Shown: positions 1-11,395 of the stretch, piece by piece
Numbering within the stretch: position 1 is the stretch's first letter
Layout of the letters: the number at the start of each line of letters is the position of its first letter
DNA from: Clarireedia homoeocarpa
Taxonomy: Eukaryota; Ascomycota; Leotiomycetes; Helotiales; Rutstroemiaceae
DNA length: 64,000 nt
Assembly: GCA_001465935.1 (NCBI GenBank)
Contig: LNKV01000056.1
Span: forward strand, 1 to 64,000
Direction: 5' to 3'
Made by a program: the position numbers and the translations under genes
Notes under the pieces: generated by a model
What the model saw: the letters and a program-made list of their open reading frames with translations, nothing else
Database searches by the model: none
Told to the model about the DNA's origin: nothing

Positions 1-1051
1 TTATTTATTTAAATAAATTATTATAATTTTATATTATAAAATTATTATTATAAAAAATTAAATTAAATTTTATATTTTATATATTTATTAATATTATAAT
101 TTATTTATTATAATATTATTTAATTAAAATTTATAATTTATTTTATTATTTTAAATAAAATTTAATAGTATTTTAAAAATAAAAGTTAAATTATTTATAA
201 TTAATTATTTTTCAATTAATAGTTAAATAAAAATTTATAATTAATATTTATAAAATAATTAAAACTTTTTATTAACTATTATTAAAATAACTAATTTAAA
301 TTCTTTTTAATAATAAATTATATATAATTTATTTTATTTTATTTCTTTTTAAATATTTTATATTCTTTTAAAATATTTTATAAATATATTTTTAAAATTA
401 TTTAAAAATAAAAATAAAAATAAACAAATAATTTATTTAATAATAATTTTAATATTTAAGATATTTATATATATATTTATTATAATTATAAAACTTTAAA
501 ATATATTTACTTTATTATTATAACTATTTAAAAGTATATAATAAAAAAATATTATTAATTATTTAATTTCTAAGTTAGTAATTATATTTAATTAAATATA
601 TAATATCTATTAACTTAATAATTATTTAAAAAACTAGCTTATTTAATTAAACGTTATTTTAAAATTCTAAAAAAGATTAATTATTTATATTATTTAAATT
701 TATTTAATATAATAAAAATTTATAATATATATTAAAAAAACTATAATATTAATTTAATATAATATAAAATATTAAATTTGAAAATCTTCTTAGTTTTATT
801 TTAAAAAATTTTATTAAATTGATTTAAAAGTATTTAAACTTTTAATATTTCTTTTTAAATAATTATAATTATATTAAAGAAAACTACTTAATAATAATTA
901 TTAAAAATATATAATTTAATTATTAAATTAATTAATTAAAATATTTAAAAATAAATTTTTTTTAAAAAAAAGAAATATAATAATAAATTAAATTAAATTA
1001 TTATAATAATATTTAAAAATTTAATATATATATATATATTTAATTATATAA

Positions 1052-1180
1052 TTTATTTAGTTATATATAACTTTTTAATATATATAAACTTTAAAAGTTT
1101 TTAAAATCTTTTTAACTTTTTAATTATAAATTTTCAAATTATTTAATATTTTTATTAATAGTTTTATTATATTATATATT
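1052..1180 (-). repeat. Degenerate dispersed repeat, inverted copy of the 10.32-10.45 kb segment
   Basis: The reverse complement of about 10322-10450 aligns with this segment over its whole length. The order of recognisable pieces is the same: an AAACTTTAAAA core, a CTTTTTAACTTT-like stretch, TTAATTATAAATTTT, then ATTTAATATTTTTATTAATA. Copies differ by scattered A/T changes and small indels. It is the clearest sign that both AT blocks derive from one repeat family. The alignment was made by eye. Confidence 0.6.
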
Positions 1181-1302
1181 TTAATTTTAAAAAGTAAAAT
1201 TATTTTATTTATTTTTAAATTATAATTCTATTAATTTTAAACTCTTTATTAATAGAAAGTATAATTTAATTATATTTTAATAAATAGAAAAAATATAATT
1301 TC

Positions 1303-1425
1303 TTAAAAATATAATATTAAAAATATAATATTAAAAATATAATATTAAAAATATAATATTAAAAATATAATATTAAAAATATAATATTAAAAATATAATA
1401 TTAAAAATATAATATTAAAAATATA
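1303..1425. repeat. 14-bp tandem repeat, about 8.7 copies
   Basis: The unit TTAAAAATATAATA repeats almost perfectly from head to tail, then passes into a short AT dinucleotide run. The copies are nearly identical, unlike the surrounding degenerate sequence. They therefore probably arose by slippage after the block had become AT-only. Confidence 0.9.
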
Positions 1426-1672
1426 TATATTTTATATTAAAATATTTATTATAAGAATAATAGAAGATTATAGAATTAAAGCAGCGGCAAAATCCTTCAC
1501 CGCCTTTATTACACGAATTATAGAAACCCTCTTTCATACTTTATAAAATAGTTTGGTGAGGTAACAACTTCGTTTATATCTTTTGATAATATATATTCTA
1601 ACGTTTCTAAAACAAATCTGTGGAATACACACTTGGCTCAGCCTAGAAAGTTAGTAATAACGTGATCACAAG

Positions 1673-2512
1673 ATGCCTGGAACTTGGTTTCTCCCGCCAG
1701 ATTTCACCTTCACTCCCGAAGGGCCGCTCCGCCTTGGCATGGTAATCCCGCACTGGTCCAAGCCCACCACTGTCCTCGCGGCCGTAGGCTCTGGTACTGC
1801 GAGCGAAATCATGCTACCAAATACAAAGACCTTAGTAGAGCTAAATCACGCTCACAATCGCTCAAAATCGCGATCTGACAGCCTCAGTCTGTGGGCCAAG
1901 TTCGATAGTGTTGTATCCGCGTCGACCAACACAGACATCGGCAAAAGCTATAGCACCGATTACAGCAAAATGGACCATGAAATTCGAACATTTTCGGATC
2001 CGCTGATGCCGGACGTTGTGGCCGCAATCGCTAATATCCCGGAGGTCAAGGCCCAAATCAACTCCTCAATGTTTGGCAAGCGGCCCGTATACGTTGTCTC
2101 TGGGCTGCGCATCGCCACGTCATCATTTACAGTAACGAAGGGAGACAGCTCAAATTTCTTTATTGAAGTCGAGGGCTCCGGGCCGCCCACAGGAACAGTA
2201 CCTGCCGAAGTAGGTTCAAAAGTGAAGCACGATAGCCAGAAGAAAATCACTGATTCGTACGACACGGCAACGGGGATTGTATTTGCATATCGACTCAACA
2301 TTATCCGTACCTACAGGGCAGTGACTGAAACAGAACTGTTTAGCCATAAGAGCGGGTTCTTGACTGGTCCTGGAGGCAGGAAGGAGGAACCACTGGTCAT
2401 CGTTGACGCAACGAAGGAGGAAATCGATGAGGACCTGGATGAAGAGGTCGAGTACGAAATTGCGGAGATTGGAGACGAGGAGATTTGCATTTATCTACCG
2501 CCAAGCAAATGA
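1673..2512 (+). CDS. het-Q1: Gasdermin-like cell-death effector (HET-Q1/RCD-1 family)
   Basis: A single-exon, 279-residue protein starting at an ATG. The N-terminal block (MPGTWFLPPDFTFTPEGP, then LRLGMVIPHW) and the overall length resemble the fungal gasdermin-like family of Podospora HET-Q1 and Neurospora RCD-1. In those proteins an N-terminal domain inserts into the plasma membrane and forms pores, killing the fused cell. Residues 1 to about 230 would be the pore-forming part. A short tail from about 234 to 279 is strongly acidic (17 Asp/Glu against 4 Lys/Arg), fitting the small C-terminal piece removed by protease in HET-Q1. The neighbour on the opposite strand is a subtilisin-like protease, the gene arrangement reported for het-Q1/het-Q2. 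The family call rests on recalled sequence features plus this context, not on an alignment. I see no truncation. Confidence 0.82.
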   Translation: MPGTWFLPPDFTFTPEGPLRLGMVIPHWSKPTTVLAAVGSGTASEIMLPNTKTLVELNHAHNRSKSRSDSLSLWAKFDSVVSASTNTDIGKSYSTDYSKMDHEIRTFSDPLMPDVVAAIANIPEVKAQINSSMFGKRPVYVVSGLRIATSSFTVTKGDSSNFFIEVEGSGPPTGTVPAEVGSKVKHDSQKKITDSYDTATGIVFAYRLNIIRTYRAVTETELFSHKSGFLTGPGGRKEEPLVIVDATKEEIDEDLDEEVEYEIAEIGDEEICIYLPPSK

Positions 2513-2988
2513 TAACAAAGTTCGAGTATTTGGATTCGATGTGATCTGCTCGAAGGTTATAGTGATCACCTTCTGAAATATTCAGTCTTCTGAGAAAGTA
2601 CGGAGGAAAATGTCCTATTCAAAGATAGTTATTTTAAGTTTTCAATGAGAAAACGAATGATTTCGGAGATGTAAGGCTCAATGCTCGGCACCCCATACAT
2701 ATATCAAAGATAATTTTCTGGACGTGTGGAAATTTTGGAATTTTAATTCATATCGGTTATTTCTACGTTGATATATAAAATACTCTCGTTGATCTTATGC
2801 TATACTATACCTGAAAGAAAGCTGACTATGCTAATATTGACAATATATACAAGATTTTTGCGCACAATGTGAATACCGAGATTGTTTATTTCCTCATAGT
2901 AGCAAGAAAGAATCTTTTCCGATACTTAAGATAATGTTCAAGATCTGGATGCAATGTACAATGCTAAAAGAAGGAGTATTTGTCTCCT
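2513..2988. other. Intergenic spacer between convergent genes
   Basis: This AT-rich spacer lies between the 3' ends of the gasdermin-like gene and the protease gene. It presumably holds both 3' UTRs and polyadenylation sites. I see no gene or repeat in it. Confidence 0.6.
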
Positions 2989-5900
2989 TCATTCCTCGTT
3001 ATTCATGTTTTCCACCGCGCTGCACATAGAAACAAAAAAGTCCATATCTTTATTTTTCTCTCCCCAAAACCACACCGGATTGATAAATTGCTGTTGATCG
3101 CCAGTCCTTAACGACATAGCATACAGCATATGCTCCATCCCTTTCTTCGTGTAAAGCTTAGCGCATACTTCTTCAATCCCCGTGCATTTGACTACAGACG
3201 GCAGCGCTTCAATATATGAGAGTGTCATAGCGACAATTCCAGCTGCTATAGCAGTCGCAATCGACGATCCTGCGCTCAGATCTACATTGGGAAAGGATCC
3301 CTTAATCTCCTCGATGATGGATACGGGAATATCCGTGCTATAAGTACCAAGCTTCTTTGATCCCTTTCCATTGTGAGTCGGATTCGACCCTAAGAAAACC
3401 CCTTTCGAATCAGCCGCATAGATTGGTATGACATCTTGGTGACTAGCCGGAAAATCTCTTCTTCTTTCCCATGAGTTCCCTGCACTTGCGAGAAACAACA
3501 CGGATTCACTCCGCTTTTTTCTGACTTTTTCGATGGCATCTGCCATGACTGGAAATATCTTCCCGGGCTTGTCGGGAAACCCAAAAGACATGGAAATGAT
3601 ATCAACTTTCCATTCAGGGTCTAGGCCGGCGTGTTCGATTGCCTGGTCTATGATGAGTACGTTGTTAGGAAACAGAGCTATAGCACATACCTTGGCGACA
3701 TTCTCCTCACTGTTCTCCAAGGCATCAGTATTCTCTGCTACACGTATCAAGTATATGTCCACTATTGGCGCTACATGCATGAGTAGTTGTGACATGAATG
3801 TTCCATGGCCAAACACGTCTATTTCATTTTTCGATTCTGGGACCATTTCATCCTTCGATTGTGTAGCAGCGAAGTCCTTCCAGGCCTTGAGCCGGCCCGA
3901 CCTTTGGGGATTTTGAAAGAAAGGTAGGTCTTTCTTGCACCCAGTATCTAAGATCGCAACTTTAATAGAGTTCTTAACCTTAGCTAGTCGTCGACAGCGT
4001 GTGATGTGACCCGCAATGACTTGAAGATCCTCGAGAAATCCTTCCTTACTGTCTTTACCGCCAGTAAGAAACGCGGGGTGCTTACGGATTTCGTTCCAAA
4101 ATATGTGAAGCTCCTGATTTTCAGCAAATGTAGATTTGCGGCGTATGTCCTTGCGCAGCGTGACCAACGGCACTTCTTCCGTACTTTCGAATCCAATTGT
4201 AGCCAACCAAAACAAGGGAGCGACGACCTTTTCGTACAGGGTATCTCTCCTTTCTGAGAGAGTCAAACATTTTATATCTTTCTTGCCGTCATCAACATGG
4301 CCTCGATCTCGGGATTTTCGGCGTTTTGTGGTCTCTTTAAAGTTTGCAGAGTCCAAGCAATTCTTAACGGCTTCTATAAAGTAGTCTTTCCACTGAAAGC
4401 CATCCCATTTCGCATCCTTCAATTCTTTTAATTTCATTTTCGCTTTGATCTGCGCTGTGTTTGTGTGCGCGAGAAGGCTGAGTTTCGAGCCGCGTTCTAG
4501 TCCCAAGGCTTGACCGAGTCCGATTTCCAAAAGAACGATACCTAAGTAGAGTATTCGCGGATATCGATGAGTGTACTGATCCTCGTTGTAGTACTCTATT
4601 GGCGATTTCATATAGCTGGAACCGAAAGGGAATGAAACGAAGGCTCTCAGTGGTATACTATCCGAGGATGAGAATTCCTCACTGAGTGGGACGAACAAGA
4701 TATCTTCACTTGTCCATCTAGTCTCCATTAGTTCTGAGCTGTAAAATTGCCAGAAGGCTCGAGCGACTGTATAAGACAGCTTGATTTTATGCTCGACCGT
4801 AAGTTCGCTTCGGTTTAACAACTCCGAAAGTTGAATACCACAACCTGATATAACATACTGAAGTTCCTCAGGCTCGGGCCGTTCGTAGAGATGGCATTCT
4901 TCATCCAAGTCTAATTATGTTAGTCAAGACTTGTACGAATAAAACGAAGGAGATGTTTGAGGAGTTGAATTTTGCCTCAATAGGTTGGTTTTCTAATCCG
5001 AATCGATAGGTATAGCTAGTCGATATAGAGATAAAATTCCAGTGAATATTTAAGATGCTGATTTTAAAATTAGGCCTGACTACGCTCGAGGGCAGGTTTT
5101 CCGTGGCAATCGAAATACCGGAAGAGTAAAATGTTAACTTACCCAGATAGATTTTCGCATAGTTTGGTTTTTCAAGACGCTTGCAAATAGCACCATACTC
5201 CATCAATGATAATTTTGAAGGGTCAAAAGCGATTTTCTTGTGCCAATAGCCTTTCTGCGCTTCTTCCAATTCAAAGTTTTTACTGTGTCATATTAGCTTA
5301 TTTTGATTACATCAGTACTTTTCAGAGGTCCTAAGGGGACATATCTACCGCATGTAGACTATCGCAATGCTGGAGACTGATGCTGGCTCTTGAGGAGAAT
5401 ATAGCTTACATTGGGACGCTGATGACCATTTCCTGCCAATACGTCATCTTTGAAGTTGCGGTAATGATATTGAAAACGGCTTGTTCATTTGGTGATCGAA
5501 ACCCAGAGTCAAGAGACAGCCTAGTAAGATGCCAAACAGCTTCGGCTGAATGCTTGGATTCTGACGTTTGGTGGTGTTGCACACAAGATGCTTGGCTCTT
5601 AACCCCATCGAGGAGCAGCTTGTGAACTTCATCGGGATACACATCTCGCGGAAGAGGTCTGAGGTGTGAACAAGCGCTAATATCAGTAGTGGTGCTATGT
5701 AGTTCCTCTTCGTTCTTAGTAAGTATATCGGAAAGCTTGCTAAAATGTGATTGAATAGGCTCGACGGTAGCGGGCCGTTATTTGCAAAACCTGATAATCG
5801 ACTGCTCTATTTGATTCTGCAATTTTTTGGCTCCGAACTGTTGAACGAGAAGTTTGTGCACCTCAGAGGGTCCCTTCTTCTTCAAAGCGAGCCGGCCCTC

Positions 5901-6213
5901 TAGAGTTGAATGATTTGGCCACTTATTAACGTTATCAGTTTAGCTTGCTCGTCCGATGCTTGGCACCTTAACCTACCTCGGATATTTCGAGCAGATCTTG
6001 AAGAGCCTGAAAAGAGAGGTTCTGAGTTTCCGGAGGAAGGTGGTATAGCTCCTGCACCGACAATTCTGATGCGATAAACGCAAGTCGTGTTGCGATTGCG
6101 CCGGCTGAAGCGCTCTTATTGGAGATAGCAAAACAAAGGAGATATTCAGATGCCTCCTTCGACACCGACGCTAGGAGCTCCGAGGCAAAGGAATTAGCCT
6201 TCGAATTCCCCAT
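2989..6213 (-). CDS. het-Q2: DUF7580/subtilisin-like (S8) protease, HET-Q2-like
   Basis: Six exons close in frame: 6213-5977, 5921-5791, 5739-5410, 5282-5143, 4910-3691 and 3642-2989, giving about 903 residues. The N-terminal third is helical and ends in a DUF7580-type region with pseudokinase-like motifs (MTYWQEM, IYLDLDEE, LYLGIVLLEIGLG). The C-terminal third is a subtilisin domain with the whole catalytic set: Asp about 601 (VAILDTG), His about 648 (FGHGT), oxyanion Asn about 742 (ASAGN) and Ser about 813 (GSSIAT). No signal peptide is seen, so it probably acts in the cytosol. HET-Q2, which cleaves HET-Q1, is the known parallel. The last intron (3690-3643; GTATGT donor, CTAAC branch, CAG acceptor) is 48 bp, so its retention would keep the frame open. 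The second donor (GTTTTG) is the weakest junction. Start ATG at 6213; it shares its upstream region with the next gene. Confidence 0.83.
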
Positions 6214-6684
6214 AGCGATATGAGAGAAGAGCACCAAAAGGGAAAGAAGACGCACTGGAGTATTGGAGCGAGAATGAGTTCGAGGTTACTGTGATGCACA
6301 ACAAAGTAGGCTAGCTGATCTTGCCATTGGAAAAGTGGGGCATTGCTGATAGCGTGATTTTAATGAGTCAGATGACTTCCAAGAAGGGCTAAGCTTCACG
6401 CCACCCTTGCAAATGTAAGCTGCTTAATATAGAGTTCAATTTATGTCTTTTCTAATTCCCTTGAAATATCTTTATATCACGAGGGGAGGTGGGGTAGCTA
6501 GTAACCTCTTATCTCTATTATCAATATCCTACAATCAAATCTTATTTAGAGTGCAAGCCTTTAAAATCTATACGGTCGTATGGGAATTACCAGAGTACCG
6601 TCTATATTCAAAATCGCACGTATGTTCCAAAGAGATCACGAGATTCATTATACTGCTTGAATATCCCGGTTGGCGTTGATAGTA
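6214..6684. promoter_or_regulatory. Bidirectional promoter region, protease / Cys-His-rich gene
   Basis: A 471-bp spacer separates the start codons of two divergent genes, so both promoters must lie here. I see no obvious TATA box or repeated operator-like motif. Co-regulation of the two genes is an inference from spacing alone. Confidence 0.5.
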
Positions 6685-9270
6685 ATGGCATCCGAAGCGG
6701 ATCCTATATCCAATGAAGCTTCGACCGCTACAGTGACGAGGTTGTGCCTCGAGCAATTCCAACAATGCATCCAGCAATTAGAAGGCCAAGACAAAATCAC
6801 AGTTCAGACTAGACTTGCTGATCTGAGGCTTTGGGCTGACAGTGTTGGAGCCACCGCTCAGGCGAAGGCTGCTCTGGATTGGAGATTCCAGCACCGACCT
6901 AATGACATTCGCTTCATCAGAGACCTCTTGTCTATGCTGGAAAGCTTCTTGAAAGAATGCTCTATTGCAGTCAACAATAGATCCGATATACAGGATATAA
7001 TTACCAATATCGATTCGACAGTAGACAGCTTGGCGTTCATAGGAGTTCAAATTCGGTATAGTGGTCGTAAATCTCGGCTTCGAAAAGCAGATGATTCATT
7101 TAATCAAAATCAAGATAAATATCGCGAGCTCAGTGCACATCTCAATTGCGTCGTTACATCAAAGCCAACAAAAGATGGCAGACCGAAAGATGAAGGCAAG
7201 GAAATCCACAGCTTCGATTATTTTGCCGATATAAAGCTCCCGCCAATTCAGGAACGTCTTGTAAAAGCGAACCTAAGACGGCGGCACCGGTTCACAGAAG
7301 CACAAAAACACTCTTATGCGCTAAAAGACCATTCTACTAAGACTACCATAATCCCATCGAAATTTATCACAAAGGCAGCTACTCAAACCCAACAGGAAGT
7401 TAGCCCAATGCAAAACAAAAATGTAGCTGCGGCAGTGCAGCAGAAACAAGCACGTCCAGCTGATCCCGCGAAAGACGCTTACACAATCCCCACTACGTCG
7501 GCTTCAGGCCTTGATTCGAAATGGGACGGGCTTCATAGCAAACGCCAGCTCGGATCAACAGTCACTCGTATAACATCCATCACGGCTTCTATAAAGTACC
7601 CCAAAGTGAATTCTTCGTTATATAACGATCAGAAGTTAGTAAAATGTCCCTGTTGCTGTCAAGCTATTCCAGCCATTGAGCTGGAAGATAGTCAATGGAG
7701 GTAAGAAATTCACTCACGCTTTGGTGTAATACTAACAAGATGAGGAAACATGTGGCGAACGACATATGTCCCTACACTTGCATCCTAGAGAACTGTCCAA
7801 CCCCGTATAATCTGTTCGTCTCACAGAATGAATGGAACGACCACTTCATGAGCGACCATCCACCTCAATGGCAGTGTCCTTGCTGCGAAGGCGATCCCCC
7901 TGTATTTAAGTCGCTGTCTGGAATCACGAGCCATATAGTCTCCAAACACGTGGACGAGGTTTCTGAGGGTCTCGAGGACTTACTCTCAGAAGCGGAGATC
8001 AAAGTTATGGGAATTACAAAATGTCCCTTATGCGATTCTAATGGACCCCAGGACTCACCAGACTTAGTTGAACATGTCTTACAACATGTTCATGACTTTT
8101 CACTACGTTCCCTTCCTTGGCCTATGGATCTCTCTCTTAGTCTAGACAAACCTGTCGGAGAATTCGATATGAGTCGCGCATTTAAAATATTCGAAGATGG
8201 AAAAGGGAACACGTATGTTTCTGACATTGCCGGATGGGCTGAAACTGTGGTTCCTACCTTTGATGTGGACCGAGGTGTCAAAATCGTCTACGATTCCAAA
8301 GGTAATGAGCTAGCTCTGGAAATTCCCGGGTGGCCCGAAAACACAATACTAGAAAGTCAAGTATCATTACAACTCCGCGATATAGACCGGAATCCGCCCA
8401 AGGCTAGCAAAACAGAATCAATACTGACAGCCGCTCCCGACAACGGTTATTTCTCCCAAAATGACTATTTTGTGGATGACTCTAGCGGTGGACGGTCCTC
8501 CTCCCAAACTTCTCACTCATCCCAGCAAACCGATGGTTCCGTCAGATCTAGCAGAAGACAACAACCAAAGACGTGGGCTTGTACACTTTGCTCCTTGAGG
8601 GACGACGGGGGCGGTGACGCATATTTCTGGCATCTGGATAATCTCCATCCAGAACATATAGAGGAAGGCAAAGAACTTTTCGACGGTGATGTAGAGCAAT
8701 GGAAACGTTCAATGCTAGATGAAGCTTATTGGAATGGAGTGTGAGTTATTGGGTTTACAATCTATCGAGCTCTTTTGTACTAATTTTACTAGAGAGGTAA
8801 TATCGGCAACTTTATCTGCTGAATCATCTCCTAGCGAGAAATTGACATCGTATGAAGTGTATTCGATCCGAAAAGTCCAACCAGTCGGAAAAGAAAAGTC
8901 TACCTGGGCCAAAGTCAGCATTACCAAGGAACCTCTGACACAGGATGAGATTGCTGTAACACTTAAAAGATTACAAGCATCTAGCCAATCTGTGTCGGAT
9001 AAGAAGGCCGCTTTGTATCCATTCCAGCAAACCCAGGTGAATAATCTCTTGAACAAACTAAATAACGAGGAGATAGACCCCAACTTTACCTGGTCGCTTA
9101 GTCAACTAGATATAAGGGTGAAGTCTACAAACAAAGTCAGAGAAACAGTTCTTATCAGCGTGGTTGTGAAGCGATGTGTCAGAGAAGATGTGGAAGCTGG
9201 CGCGGTATACGCCGCCCTTGAAAGAATTAAACACGAAAGAGCAGCAGCGTTGGACAGACCCGGTCCCTGA
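6685..9270 (+). CDS. Cys/His-rich (zinc-finger-like) protein of unknown function
   Basis: Three exons: 6685-7700, 7745-8740 and 8793-9270, for 829 residues. Start is the first ATG; the reading frame upstream has only a TTG. The first 150 residues are helical and resemble N-terminal regions of fungal STAND/NLR-like proteins (LCLEQFQQCIQ, LRLWADSVGA). The middle carries clustered Cys/His groups of irregular zinc-finger type: KCPCCCQ, ICPYTC, QCPCCEGDP with H-x4-H, KCPLCDS with HVLQHVHD, and WACTLCSL with HLDNLHPEH. A Ser/Gln-rich linker follows, then a C-terminal domain of about 150 residues beginning EVISATLSAE. I recognise this as a recurring fungal architecture but know no function for it. 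It is divergent from the protease gene and may belong to the same module. Confidence 0.72.
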
Positions 9271-10080
9271 TATAGATGGCAATACTGATTCGAGTTCTGT
9301 CTCAACTATAAAATGAATCAACTAATCTGCTTATTGAACTCGTTATTGATATTGTTAGAAAAGTAACGACCACAACGAGTCTGTTGTATTCAAAGACACA
9401 AGTCCTCCAAATCGAATTAGCATAGAAGCTCATTATGCAGAGACTCCTTGGTGAGGCCAAGGTTCTGCTTTCGGAAATTTTATACAGACAGAAAGAATAT
9501 CACAAGTAAAGCATCTATTCATACTGAGCACATTAGAGGACTCGTGCGGGTGTAGACTATTCAATGGGTACCCATAGGTTTCCAGCTCTTCCACCCGGTG
9601 GATGCATTTAGCTTGTTATACCCTTTCAACCTCCCGCTGTCTTTCGAATTCAGACTAGTCTTCATACTCATTACAATGGATACAAGCTCTCTAACGATAA
9701 ACCCCTACTTACCAAACATTCAAAGTTGCACATCTTCTCCCCCCACCTCTCAATCCATCTATCTTTTGTCCTCCCGTTTGAAGGCCACAGTTAAATCACT
9801 TAACCAATAACCAAGAACTAATCCCACTAATACAACCGTCTAAATTCTACACACTTGAGCGCCATTCAATACCCTGTCCTATTATTTCGCGACGAACAGC
9901 CGCCGTTCGTTCGAGCTCCGGCGCGCTGGTTGGTCGCTTCCCCTAAGTGGGGTGAAAAACGGCCTCCGTTCGTTCTAGCTTGCGTAGCGGTCTTATACTC
10001 TTTTGCGGAGGCGGGAGACGATACATTGTATATACAAAGATACCTCTGTATCTACTTAGTCTTATAAATAAAAAACAATT
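9271..10080. other. Gene-free spacer with a GC-rich patch at the AT-block edge
   Basis: No ORF here has coding character. Around 9890-10020 there is a GC-rich patch containing the 10-mer CCGTTCGTTC twice, 63 bp apart (9903 and 9966). It may be a less mutated edge of the repeat element that gave rise to the AT block. That is inference. Confidence 0.45.
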
Positions 10081-11395
10081 GAAGGGCTTGAATATATAAG
10101 AATTAAACTGATTTACTAGCTTGTTAAAAGTTTAAATTTAAACTTGATTAAGATATTATAAAATATTATTAAAGATTATTTTATTAATAACTTACTATCT
10201 TTTATATTCTTTTAAATATATAACTTTTAAAAATAAAAGTTACTTTTTATTTTATTTATATAAACTACTATTATATAATCTTAAATATTTAATTAAATAT
10301 AAATATTTTTTTTCTACTTATATATTTTATATATAATAAGATTATTAATAAAAATATTAAATAACTTTAAAATTTATAATTAAAGAATTAAGAAAATCTA
10401 AAAGATTTTTAAAGTTTATATATATTAAAAAATTATATATAATTAAATAAATATAACGAGACTACTAATAAAGATATTAAATAACTTTAGAATTAATAAT
10501 TATAAAGTTAAAAAGATTATAAAGATCCGAAAACTTATATATAAAAAGAGATTATATATTTAATTATATATATACTAATATATANNNNNNNNNNNNNNNN
10601 NNNNNNNNNNNNNNNNNNNNNNNNNNNNNNNNNNNNNNNNNNNNNNNNNNNNNNNNNNNNNNNNNNNNNNNNNNNNNNNNNNNNNNNNNNNNNNNNNNNN
10701 NNNNNNNNNNNNNNNNNNNNNNNNNNNNNNNNNNNNNNNNNNNNNNNNNNNNNNNNNNNNNNNNNNNNNNNNNNNNNNNNNNNNNNNNNNNNNNNNNNNN
10801 NNNNNNNNNNNNNNNNNNNNNNNNNNNNNNNNNNNNNNNNNNNNNNNNNNNNNNNNNNNNNNNNNNNNNNNNNNNNNNNNNNNNNNNNNNNNNNNNNNNN
10901 NNNNNNNNNNNNNNNNNNNNNNNNNNNCTTTTAGTTATTATATAAATATTATATATTATATTTTATAATTATATATATTTATATAAACTTTAATTTATAT
11001 TTAGTTTTAATTAGTTTGATTAAATTATTATTTATATATTAATTAATATATTTTTATATAAATAATATTATTTTTATATATATACTAATTAATAAATATA
11101 TATTAATTATATTTAACTTTTTAATTAAATATATTAATATTATATATATAAGTTAAAATTAAATATATTATAAGTTTTCTTTTAATTATAAATTATATTA
11201 ATATAAATAAAATAAAACTTTAATATTATAAATTTTTATAATATTTTCTTTTAATTTTTAATTTTTAATTTTATTATAAATTTTTTTAATTAATTTTTTT
11301 TAAAATTATAATTATATTATTTCTTCTAATTATAAGAATATTAAATATAATAGATCGAATTATCTAATTTATTTAATAATCAAGATATAATTATT
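10081..11395. repeat. Second AT-only block (RIP-like), with assembly gap
   Basis: The composition is again almost only A and T on both sides of a run of Ns. Two adjacent related segments (about 10322-10450 and 10440-10580) look like successive copies of the same repeat, and both resemble the reverse complement of about 1052-1180. The block closes the island that holds the gasdermin/protease genes. Confidence 0.82.
10585..10927. other. Assembly gap (343 Ns)
   Basis: A run of undetermined bases lies inside the AT-only block. Its true length is unknown; such gaps usually mark collapsed or low-coverage repeat sequence. Confidence 0.99.

Larger units (their letters stand above)
1..1480. repeat. 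AT-only block (RIP-like degenerate repeat DNA)
   Basis: This stretch is almost entirely A and T, with no ORF of coding character and only isolated G or C bases. The switch to mixed-composition DNA near 1480 is abrupt. In Pezizomycotina such blocks are usually old transposons mutated by repeat-induced point mutation (C to T). That origin is inferred, since no transposon protein is readable. The block contains a 14-bp tandem repeat and a segment homologous to the second AT block of the window. Confidence 0.85.
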
